Below, piece after piece: positions 1 to 7,449 of a DNA stretch of 64,000 nucleotides (its first letter is position 1; every line of letters starts with the position of its first letter). The stretch lies in NCBI GenBank assembly GCA_963840785.1, contig CAWJAF010000007.1, forward strand, positions 248,001-312,000, given 5' to 3'. Below the pieces are notes generated by a model. That model ran no database searches. It saw only the letters and a program-made list of their open reading frames with translations, and was not told the DNA's origin. A program made the position numbers and the translations under genes. The DNA comes from JALYOK01 sp963840785. Lineage in GTDB: Bacteria; Pseudomonadota; Gammaproteobacteria; Burkholderiales; JALYOK01.

Positions 1-340
1 TCGGGATTTTCTGCTGCTGAAAATACGAAGCCCCGAACAGAAATTCCTGATGGGCATGGGTAACGACAGCGAGGCGAATCGGAAGCTTGCTGATACGCTT
101 AATTGCGCTGGCCATCTCCCGCGCGTAGCGATAGGAAACGCCGGTATCGACGACAATGATGCCTTCCGGCGCGATGATGAAACCGGCGTTGCCGATGTGG
201 CCGCGATTGCGCGGCGACACCTCGCCAATATCGCCGATAAACGCGTAAACGTTATCGGCGACGGCTACCGGCGTAAGTGACGCGGCAGCCGCAAATTGAA
301 TCGAGGCGAGGCAAAAGACAACGAGGCGAATTAGCCACAC
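1..340 (-). CDS. MBL-fold metallohydrolase, quinoprotein-associated (partial, N-terminal part)
   Basis: A GTG-started frame reads from 340 to the window edge without a stop (113 codons). A hydrophobic signal peptide ending in an Ala-rich cleavage region is followed by a metallo-beta-lactamase start: the IIVVDTG strand and a THAHQEF metal-binding motif in place of the usual HxHxDH. This pattern matches the exported zinc metallohydrolases (PqqB/SoxH relatives) found beside PQQ-dependent dehydrogenases, whose exact reaction is unknown. It is the most distal visible gene of the xoxF operon, all on the minus strand. The C-terminus lies outside the window. The family assignment rests on the motif and context; the substrate is unknown. 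Confidence 0.75.
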   Translation of the reverse strand, partial: MWLIRLVVFCLASIQFAAAASLTPVAVADNVYAFIGDIGEVSPRNRGHIGNAGFIIAPEGIIVVDTGVSYRYAREMASAIKRISKLPIRLAVVTHAHQEFLFGASYFQQQKIP

Positions 341-359
341 GAGAAAAACGATTTATGTT

Positions 360-731
360 TTAGTTGAATAAGCAAGTTTTTTCCGCCTGCCCTTGCGCGT
401 CTTTGAATTGCTTCACCATACCCTTGACCATTTGGTGTTCGCGTAACGCGCCACGATCGCCGGCGATGGTTATGGCTTTCGACGAGGTCCAGGCGCTGAC
501 GAAATCGTCGTAGCTCAACTGTTTGGCGATCTCATCGATCGCGCATGAACATTTGTAAATCATTTCCTGATGCATGCGGTCCGGATGATCTTGCGCGCAT
601 TCCAACACGAATTGCACGCGATCGATGGTGGGATAGTTATTCACCTTGGCCTTAACTTTTGCTTTCGCCGCGAAAGCGCCGGCCGAAAGCGCCAACGCCA
701 CCGCCACAATAATCATGCGTGAGTAATTCAT
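360..731 (-). CDS. small secreted protein of unknown function in the xoxF operon
   Basis: This 123-residue protein begins with a clear Sec signal peptide (hydrophobic residues 6-20, cleavage near AFA-A), followed by a short Lys/Ala/Val repeat (AKAKVKAKV). The mature part is mostly helical and contains four cysteines: one in VLECAQ, a CSC pair near residue 61 and one near the C-terminus (TCLFN). Disulfides or a metal site are therefore possible. Its start overlaps the preceding gene's stop by 4 bases (ATGA), so the two are translationally coupled. I do not recognise the family. Its place between xoxJ and an MBL hydrolase suggests a periplasmic accessory role in methanol oxidation, which is inference. 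Confidence 0.75.
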   Translation of the reverse strand: MNYSRMIIVAVALALSAGAFAAKAKVKAKVNNYPTIDRVQFVLECAQDHPDRMHQEMIYKCSCAIDEIAKQLSYDDFVSAWTSSKAITIAGDRGALREHQMVKGMVKQFKDAQGQAEKTCLFN

Positions 732-1420
732 TTTTTCGCCTCAGTAAATGTAAGTGTTTCTTCGATCATTGGTTTGCCGGTGGCGGCATCTTTGCTGCTG
801 CGCTCGTGCATGACGCTGCGCATCTTGTACACCCCGCCGGGAATGTCATCAGACAGGGTTATCGTATAGGATTTATTCGAAAATTTCTCGTAGCGCACCC
901 GGGCAGGATCGTCTTCAAAGGGTGTGAGGACGATTTCCCGTCCTTGAATCTCTTTTCCGGCGAATTTTATCGTGACTGCTGTAGCTTGGGCTTTTTGCGC
1001 CAGTGCCATGCGGATGCGTTTACGATAGTAGTTCGGTTGGCCGCGCGCGATGCGCTTCATCTCGGTTAAATCCCGTTCAAGAAAAGCCAGTATCACCGGG
1101 TTGCCGGTCGCGTTCTCGATCATTTCCGGCATTGCGCTAAATTGCCGCTCGCCGGTTAGAAAATCAACATGACAGTTTTTACCCGGCCCGGTTGTCGCGG
1201 GCTTGATGGAAATAAGCACGTCGTCTTCGAAGCCTTTTTCCAACGACCCGGCCTTGGTGAAATGATAGGCAAGCGTGACCGGGCCCGAGATATTCTTAAG
1301 ATGGTCGGACATGAACAAGCGCTTTTCTGCATCGGAGATTTGATCCTGAGCGAGGGCGGTTGCCGCAACGAAAAACAGCGCGACGAGCGAAGGGACGTAA
1401 CATCGATCAAATAGCGGCAT
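728..1420 (-). CDS. secreted protein of unknown function in the xoxF operon
   Basis: The start is placed at the ATG at 1420, because the next residues (MPLFDRCYVPSLVALFFVAATALA) form a typical signal peptide. An upstream in-frame start at 1474 would put 18 polar residues before it. The mature protein is about 205 residues, predicted mixed alpha/beta, with a single Cys, and has no motif I recognise. It overlaps the downstream small secreted gene by 4 bases and lies 10 bases after the trypsin-like gene, so the three form one transcription unit. A periplasmic function linked to the XoxF methanol dehydrogenase is inferred from context only. Confidence 0.75.
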   Translation of the reverse strand: MPLFDRCYVPSLVALFFVAATALAQDQISDAEKRLFMSDHLKNISGPVTLAYHFTKAGSLEKGFEDDVLISIKPATTGPGKNCHVDFLTGERQFSAMPEMIENATGNPVILAFLERDLTEMKRIARGQPNYYRKRIRMALAQKAQATAVTIKFAGKEIQGREIVLTPFEDDPARVRYEKFSNKSYTITLSDDIPGGVYKMRSVMHERSSKDAATGKPMIEETLTFTEAKK

Positions 1421-1430
1421 GATTAACTTT

Positions 1431-2480
1431 TCAAGGATTGGATGAGGGTGATTTGGACGGCGGCTCTTTTGCAAGTTCCGCCGCCAGATCGGGATTCAGT
1501 CGCTGCAGATTTTCTTGCATGTGCCGGAATTTTTGTTCGTCGCCTGACTTCGCGTAGATCCGGCCAAGGCCTAACCAGGCTTCGTGGGAATGGGGGTCGC
1601 GCTTAAGCGCTTCTTCAAATGCGTTGATCGCTTCGTCCGGCCGCGCCAGGCCGTCATAGGCGCTGGCCCGGATAATCCACGGTTCGACATTCTCTCGCTC
1701 GGCATTTCCCCAACGGTCGGTGAGTTGTAGCAGTGGAACCCACTTCTTGTCGACGGCTAGGGAATTCGCTTGCATGAAATACGGCAGCGCGTCGGTGGTG
1801 TGTTGCCAAAATGCCTTAAGCGTGGCTTCCAGTGGGGCGATCGCAGTGTAGTTCATGTCGCCTGCATTGGTTGCGCCGAGCCATTCGATCGGGACGGAAA
1901 AATAACTGCCATCGGTGCCGCGCTGACGAAACGTCAGCAAACCCACCAATTCGCCGGTGGCGTTGAACAATCCGCCCCCGCTCGCGCCGGAGGTGAACGG
2001 CGTCGACGTCCGCAGCACGCGGCCACCGTCATGACGGTGCATCGATGTGACACGGCCTTGGCGGAATTGGATGCCGACGCCGCCTTCGAATCCGATGGCC
2101 CCGACTTGTTGTCCGAGCTTGAGCGCCGACGCTTTGCCGATCGGGGCGGGCAAAGCGTCCAGCCGCGGGGCATGCAATAAACACAGATCCCGCGCCACAT
2201 TCGCAGACTGGCCCATGACCCGCCAGCGCAACCCGCCGCGAAGCATGGTAATCGTTGCTGCATTGCGCGTTACGTGGCAGTTGGTTGCCACGCGCCCCGG
2301 CGCTACCGTTACGCCGGTGCCCAAAGATAAGGTTCCGTCACTACTTAGCGCCTCAATTTTTACCAAACTGCTCGCCAGTCGAATGAATAGGCTGCGGTCG
2401 AATTCTTGGCAATTTGCTGCGCCGCTAAAAAACGCGGCGGCGATCAGCGCGATGAGTCGAGGCATGGGTGAGCGGCGCAT
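1431..2480 (-). CDS. secreted trypsin-like serine protease with C-terminal TPR repeats
   Basis: The 349-residue protein has a signal peptide (residues 1-24) and a chymotrypsin-fold domain. The triad is visible: His69 in TNCHV, Asp98 in VARDLC and Ser167 in SGASGGG. Residues from about 215 to 335 are helical, with two or more TPR-like units (PWIIRASAYDGLARPDEAINAFEEAL and the following AWLGLGRIYAKSG unit). The combination suggests a periplasmic protease that binds its target through the TPR part. It sits immediately downstream of xoxJ in the methanol dehydrogenase operon. Processing or quality control of a quinoprotein component is a reasonable guess, not shown. An alternative start at 2465 would leave a shorter signal peptide. 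Confidence 0.85.
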   Translation of the reverse strand: MRRSPMPRLIALIAAAFFSGAANCQEFDRSLFIRLASSLVKIEALSSDGTLSLGTGVTVAPGRVATNCHVTRNAATITMLRGGLRWRVMGQSANVARDLCLLHAPRLDALPAPIGKASALKLGQQVGAIGFEGGVGIQFRQGRVTSMHRHDGGRVLRTSTPFTSGASGGGLFNATGELVGLLTFRQRGTDGSYFSVPIEWLGATNAGDMNYTAIAPLEATLKAFWQHTTDALPYFMQANSLAVDKKWVPLLQLTDRWGNAERENVEPWIIRASAYDGLARPDEAINAFEEALKRDPHSHEAWLGLGRIYAKSGDEQKFRHMQENLQRLNPDLAAELAKEPPSKSPSSNP

Positions 2481-2529
2481 TGTTTGTCTGATCCAGGCAA
2501 AACGTTAAGTTGTTGCCTGGCGCGGATCG

Positions 2530-3399
2530 TCAGGAAAGGGGTTTGCCGGTTTCGTCGAGCAATGGCACATTGTACTCACGCAGTATCGCGTCGATTTCAG
2601 CCTTACTCTCATCCAAAAATTTTTCTACTTGCGCCTTCCACTCCTTCTCGCCGAAACGCACACCCATCGCCATTTCATATTGAAAATTTACACCGGGTTC
2701 TGACGTCAACGCAACCACGCTGAGTTCGGGCTGCTTTACTTTCTTGGCGAAGTAGCCGCCGAGCGGGCCCCATACGATTGCGACATCGATCTTCCCGGCG
2801 GTCAAATCTTTTTCGATGATCTCGCCCGGATACTGGTCCGGGTCGGCGTTCATGATTCGATACGGCACCGCGCGCTCGATCAAGCCGCGCCGCGAAAGCC
2901 ATTGCGCAGCCGGCGAGCGATCGTAGAGGCCGATCTTCAATGTTTTCATTCGTGCCGGATCGAGCTGCAGAAAATCCTGTTTGGTCTTGACGCTATCAAG
3001 GCCTTTGCCCTTCGGGAATACCAGCGCGTAGGTGGAACGATAGTAGGGCTTGGTCACCGCGACTTGATCGAATCCGCTCGGCACGCCCATGATGATGTCG
3101 CAGCGGTAATTTGTGCCGGGCAACTTGAAGCGAAGGGTATTGCGCACAAACCCCATGCGCTGCGGAAATGAAAAGTATTCGAGTTTCCAACCGAGTTTTT
3201 TCGCAAACAGTTCTGCCAATTTGTTCTCGATGCCTTCTCCATTAGTATTGGAGAACGGCAAGTTGTTGGGATCTTGGCAGACGCGTAATACCTTGTTCGT
3301 TTCATCGGCGCGCGCGGATGGCATCAGCGCGGCAGATAAAGCGACCGCGGCCAAGACCGCGGTCACAAAGCGATTTGCATTATTATTTCGACAAACCAT
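2530..3399 (-). CDS. xoxJ: XoxJ/MoxJ-type periplasmic substrate-binding protein
   Basis: This 289-residue exported protein has the solute-binding fold of quinoprotein-associated ABC-like proteins. The family hallmarks are visible: LRVCQDPNNLPFSN near residue 40, YFSFPQRMGF, and the conserved IGLYDRSP and VAIVWGPLGGYFA segments. XoxJ proteins are not transporter components. They bind partially folded methanol dehydrogenase and help PQQ/lanthanide activation. It lies between the XoxG cytochrome (upstream) and the protease gene, matching the xoxFGJ order. The reading frame is intact. Confidence 0.92.
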   Translation of the reverse strand: MVCRNNNANRFVTAVLAAVALSAALMPSARADETNKVLRVCQDPNNLPFSNTNGEGIENKLAELFAKKLGWKLEYFSFPQRMGFVRNTLRFKLPGTNYRCDIIMGVPSGFDQVAVTKPYYRSTYALVFPKGKGLDSVKTKQDFLQLDPARMKTLKIGLYDRSPAAQWLSRRGLIERAVPYRIMNADPDQYPGEIIEKDLTAGKIDVAIVWGPLGGYFAKKVKQPELSVVALTSEPGVNFQYEMAMGVRFGEKEWKAQVEKFLDESKAEIDAILREYNVPLLDETGKPLS

Positions 3400-3431
3400 T
3401 AATTAAGTCATCCGATCTATTTGAAGCGGGG

Positions 3432-4031
3432 TTATTCCATGGCCGATACTTTTGCTTTGGTGATCGCGCCGTCTGCACGGCCCTTTAGGTACGCATAAAG
3501 ATTATCCATGCCCTTCATGACTTGATCATTCGTGTTCCAAGCGGGCATACCTTTCTCCAAACGGCCTTCTGTCATGGTTGTGACAAACTCGGCCTTGGTT
3601 AGTTTCCGAATGCCTTCAAGCAACGATGGCCCGACCAAGCCCTCTTGGTTCGCGCCATGGCAACGATCGCAAGCGGCGGCGCGCCAAATCTTGAAGCCAT
3701 CGAGTGTTTTGGCATCGACTTTGGTGCCATCAACCACGGTGTAAAAATCAGTCTTCACTACGCTGGGACTTGCGGCTGGATTAGCGGCATCTGCGGGCGC
3801 TGGAGAAGCGATTGCAGGTGGCGTTGGCTCACTCTTAGCGGTTTCGGTGGCGGCCGCGCCACCGGCTGCGACACCGACAGCACCGGCAACGGGTGCAATA
3901 ATAGCTTTGGCTTTGCGCTTCTGTTTCTTCTTCTTTTTTTGCGCAACCTGAATCAATTCGTCACTGCCATCGGCAAATACCGGTGTGGCGAACGCAACGA
4001 TCAGCGCCGCGATAAAAAACTTCAATTTCAT
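3432..4031 (-). CDS. xoxG: XoxG-type cytochrome c, electron acceptor of methanol dehydrogenase
   Basis: The protein has 199 residues. A signal peptide (1-20) is followed by a strongly basic stretch (residues 31-43, KKKKKQKRKAK), then an Ala/Pro-rich linker to about residue 90, and a class I cytochrome c domain. Haem attachment is Cys121-x-x-Cys124-His125 (CDRCH), and the likely axial Met is Met162 in KGMPAW. XoxG takes electrons from XoxF in the periplasm. The domain itself is typical of the family. The long basic and Ala/Pro N-terminal tail is not, and is reported as a finding. Position directly after xoxF supports the assignment. Confidence 0.92.
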   Translation of the reverse strand: MKLKFFIAALIVAFATPVFADGSDELIQVAQKKKKKQKRKAKAIIAPVAGAVGVAAGGAAATETAKSEPTPPAIASPAPADAANPAASPSVVKTDFYTVVDGTKVDAKTLDGFKIWRAAACDRCHGANQEGLVGPSLLEGIRKLTKAEFVTTMTEGRLEKGMPAWNTNDQVMKGMDNLYAYLKGRADGAITKAKVSAME

Positions 4032-4142
4032 TTCGACTCCTTAACTAATTTTTAGGTAGTAATAGTATTAACGGCTGTCTTTGAAAATAGTTACCTAGAT
4101 GCCGTTCTATTCTCGTGACTCAATGTTTTGAGCGCTGGCTTT

Positions 4143-4177
4143 AACAAAAAAAACGGCATCCCGGTTTCGGGATGCCG
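4143..4177 (-). terminator. rho-independent terminator after xoxF
   Basis: A perfect 10-bp stem (4154-4163 with 4168-4177, CGGCATCCCG) with a GTTT/AAAC loop is followed on the minus strand by eight T residues (4146-4153). It starts 30 bases after the xoxF stop. It may partly terminate transcription so that xoxF is made in excess over xoxGJ, as is usual for these operons. Confidence 0.88.
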
Positions 4178-4206
4178 CCATCTAGCAGTAGTGCTTTGCT
4201 TCGATA

Positions 4207-6009
4207 TTACAGCGAGAAGATCGTCAAACTGCCACCGAGGTCGGTGTAGCTTTGAGCTCTTTGTAGCCGCCCACAGCGCCCAGGCCGTCAGGGTCTTTCT
4301 CAAGGCCAGCCGCCATGCCGATACCGGCCCAGCCGCCGATGCCCGAGAAGACGCCGATGTATTGCTTGCCTTTGTGCTCGTAGGTGAACACGTTGCCGAT
4401 GATGCCGGACGGGGTCTTGAACTTGTACAGCTCTTTGTTGATGTTGGCGCTATCAACGCACTTCAAGTAGCCTTCCAGCGTGCCGTAGCAAGTGATGTCG
4501 CCGGCGGTGGCCAGCGCGCCAGACCAAACCGAGAACTTCTCGGCCTTGGACTGCACGATTTTACCGTTGGCTGCGTCCCACACGATCACGTTACCCATGC
4601 CGCCGTGGCTGCCCGGCGCCGGGAACATGGACAACGTTGCGCCCACATACGGCTGACCTGCGGTGTACTCAACTTTAAACGGCTCGTAGTCCATGCAGAC
4701 GTGGTTGGTCGGCACGTAGAACATGTCATTTTTCGGGTTGAACGAAGCAGGCTGTTGGTCTTTGGAACCCAACGCGGCCGGGCAGATGCCTTTGCTGTTG
4801 ACATCCGGACCGTTTTGCGCGGTGGAGTACTTCGCAACCACTTGCGGACGGCCGGTCTTCATATCGACGTGGGTGGCCCAGTTAACCGCCGGATCATACT
4901 TCTCGGCGACCAAGCAATGCGCCGGTTGTGCGATCAAGGGTGTAGCCGAAGCCGTTACGATCGAAGTGAACCAACACCGTGGTTTTCTTGCCCTTGATCG
5001 GGAAATCGGCACAGGATCATCTCGTTGATGCCGTCGAAATCCCACTCATCGAACGGCGTCATTTGATAAACCCATTTGACCTTGCCGGTATCAACATCGC
5101 GCGACCAAATGGACATCGACCACTTGTTGTCGCCCGGACGCTGTGCCGGGTTCCAGGTGCTGGGGTTGCCGGTGCCGTAGTAGAACTGCGTTCACGCCCT
5201 TGTCGTAGCTAGTACCAACCCCAGGTGGTGCCGCCGCCGATTTTCCACTGATCGCCTTTCCAGGTTTTCAGGGAAGAATCTTTGCCGACCGGCGCCATCT
5301 TGCCGTCGGTCCAGGTCATGGTTTTGTCTGGATCCATCAGCATTTGCGTCGTCGGGACCGACCTATAGCCCTTCCATGCCAGCTTGCCGGTGTTGATGTC
5401 GTAAGCGCGAGGTAGCCGCGCACGCCCCACTCACCGCCGGAAATACCGGTGATGACTTTGTCTTTAAAGACGTGCGGTGCGTTGGTGTTGACCATGCCCA
5501 GCTTCGGATCGCCGTTCTTGACGGTCCAAATGATTTTGCCGGTCTTCGCGTCGAACGCGACTAGTTTTGAGTCGGCTTGCTGCAGGAAGATTTTGCCTTC
5601 GCCGTAAGCCAGGCCACGATTGACCGTGTCGCAGCACATTTGCGGGATAACGGCCGGGTCTTGCTTCGGCTCGTACTTCCAGACGATTTTCTGCGTGTTC
5701 AGATCGACCGCGAACACTTTGTTCGGAAACGCGCAGTGCATATACATCATGTTGCCGATGACCAAGGGCGAACCTTCATGGCCGCGCAGAACGCCGGTGG
5801 AGAAGGTCCACGCCACTTTCATGTTGTTGACGTTGCTTTGTTGATTTGCTTCAGCTTACTGTAACGCTGGTTGTACATATCGCCCGCTTGAGCGGCCCAG
5901 TTTTTCGGGTTGGCCATCAACTTCTCCAAATCTGCGTTCGCTAAGGCCAAGCTGGGTGCGGCTATGGCGAGCGCACCGGCAGGGAGGAAAGCTTTTTAAA
6001 TGCTTTCAT
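4207..6009 (-). CDS. xoxF: lanthanide-dependent (PQQ) methanol dehydrogenase XoxF, frameshifted in this sequence
   Basis: XoxF oxidises methanol to formaldehyde or formate in the periplasm using PQQ and a lanthanide ion. The ATG at 6009 has a strong Shine-Dalgarno (GGAGG, 6 bases upstream). The frame breaks after MKAFK near 5995, then continues with a signal peptide (LPAGALAIAAPSLALA) and the mature start NADLEKLMANPKNW. Further breaks occur near 5840, 5415, 5190, 5013, 4915 and 4240, and the last restores the usual C-terminus ending in FSL with TAA at 4209-4207. Conserved features survive: the adjacent-cysteine ring (QMCCDTVNRG), tryptophan-docking blades, and WDFDG at 5044-5030, where the second Asp is the XoxF lanthanide ligand. 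The total length matches about 600 residues. The breaks look like sequencing indels. Confidence 0.93.
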
Positions 6010-6562
6010 GAACTACCTCCTAAAAATAATATTGTTGAGGAGAGGGTGCGACTGCTAGCTACCAAATTTCAATACCAAACCGACTAAATTTTCCCTGAAC
6101 CAAGTTCTCTAGGATCGCTAGACGGCCTAACTTGCTCATTCGCGGCCTTGGCTTTTTATAATTGTTTGAGCTACCAGTGCTTTTGTAACAATGTTTTTGC
6201 TTTGAGTCAATAGGACGAGAGGTTTGTTTTTATTGTGAAATTCCACATCGACGAATGGCAGAAAATTGCTGCGTTGCGCCAAGTTATTAGCCGTCTGATT
6301 CGATCAGGATTTTGTGCGCGGCTCGAGTTTTGAAGCTGGCGATCGCGCATGGTCCACGATTTCTGCCCAGGGATTCGGCACTTCCTAACTATTCGTATCT
6401 CGATCTGCGGCCGAACAAACCTATGCGAATGATCTTCAAGTCCATTGCGGAATCAAATCAGCACCGTCTGCCGAATCGCGGTCATGGAAGTATCTGAATA
6501 AGTCCGATTTCGACAGTAGGTGCTATAGTTAGGCCCACAAAAGATATCGCCCTTACACACCA
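6010..6562. other. intergenic region upstream of xoxF, no supported gene
   Basis: About 550 bases separate xoxF from the FkbM-like gene. Only the xoxF Shine-Dalgarno (near 6014-6018 on the minus strand) is clear. Short frames here, such as 6312-6497 on the plus strand, have no recognisable product or ribosome binding site. The xoxF promoter should lie in this stretch, but I could not identify convincing -35/-10 boxes. Confidence 0.6.
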
Positions 6563-7295
6563 TCATGCCCTTTGGGATCTCGAACTTAACTTATCGCGCT
6601 CCCCTAATTGAATGCGTCGAATCCTTTGCGGTAAAAATTTCGTTCGACGATTCGCAATTTGCGAAACTTCCGGTAACCGAATGAGCGCAAGTAATTGCGC
6701 TACTTCTTCTGAAAATGTTTCGACGATTAAGCGTTGGATGATCGCGTTAGAAGACGTTCCATCCCTCTAGCGCCGCCATTTCGTGGCCTTCGGCATCGAT
6801 CTTAATAAGTCGGATCGCGTGGGGTAGCTGGTAACGAACCCATCGGAAACGGTAAGTATTTGCAGGCCGTTCCATGGACTGCAGTCAAAGTGCGCTTCGT
6901 AGTAGTTTGATAAGCCCGGTATCAAAGGTCGGAATCGACATCGCGTAGTGCGCACAATCATCGAGGCGGCGCCGCGTTGAATAGCGAAACATTTTTCTGG
7001 CAAAAGCGCTGAGCGTTAGCGGCCAATAATTCGAAAGTGTCGGGAACCGGTTCGAACGCAATGACGCGCCCGGAACTCCCGACCAGGTCGGAAAAACGTT
7101 TGGTGTAGTGGCCAATGTTGGCGCCGATATCGAGCACCCAATCGCCCGGCGAGACGAAGTCGGTCAGCAATGCGAATTCTTTTTCCGAGGTCACAAAACG
7201 GTCTTTGCGAATTTGATAGGCAAATAAAAACGCTTAAGTTCTTGTTGAACGGCAATGGGAAAAGTTGCTGCGATTTTTTTCAAGACTGAGTTCAA
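6563..7295 (-). CDS. FkbM-family SAM-dependent methyltransferase, frameshifted
   Basis: Fragments in three frames join into one FkbM-type protein of about 240 residues. The SAM-binding motif I is VLDIGANIGHYT, followed by the acidic strand VIAFEPVP. Further on come IKIDAEGHEMAALEGW, the family's second signature, and RLIVETFSEEVAQLL near the C-terminus. A TTG start at 7295 with an AGGAG upstream fits. An ATG at 7194 would begin after the N-terminal helices. Frame breaks lie near 7220, 6985, 6940, 6810 and 6745. FkbM enzymes methylate hydroxyl groups of sugars or secondary metabolites; the substrate cannot be told here. It could be a decaying gene, but the neighbouring metH is broken in the same way. 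Confidence 0.75.
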
Positions 7296-7449
7296 AGCAG
7301 CGCTCTCCTGACTCGCGATGTCGAATCAACTGTTTATAGTCCTCAGCTTAGCAATTTCTGTCCATCGAGATCATTGTCGATCGAAATATCAAGTTCACTC
7401 AGGCTTCATTCTGATATTTATTGGGATACTTGGTCCTTTAGTGCGTCGC

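Noticed and set aside
4128..4997. 289-codon plus-strand frame opposite xoxF
   Set aside because: It is a shadow of the xoxF coding strand; the minus strand carries clear XoxF motifs.
4207..6009. Programmed frameshifting or true pseudogenisation of xoxF
   Set aside because: Multiple breaks at unrelated sequences, with intact accessory genes and identical break patterns in essential argS, make sequence error the simpler explanation.
6312..6497. 61-codon plus-strand frame upstream of xoxF
   Set aside because: No ribosome binding site, no family similarity and no codon character distinct from intergenic sequence.
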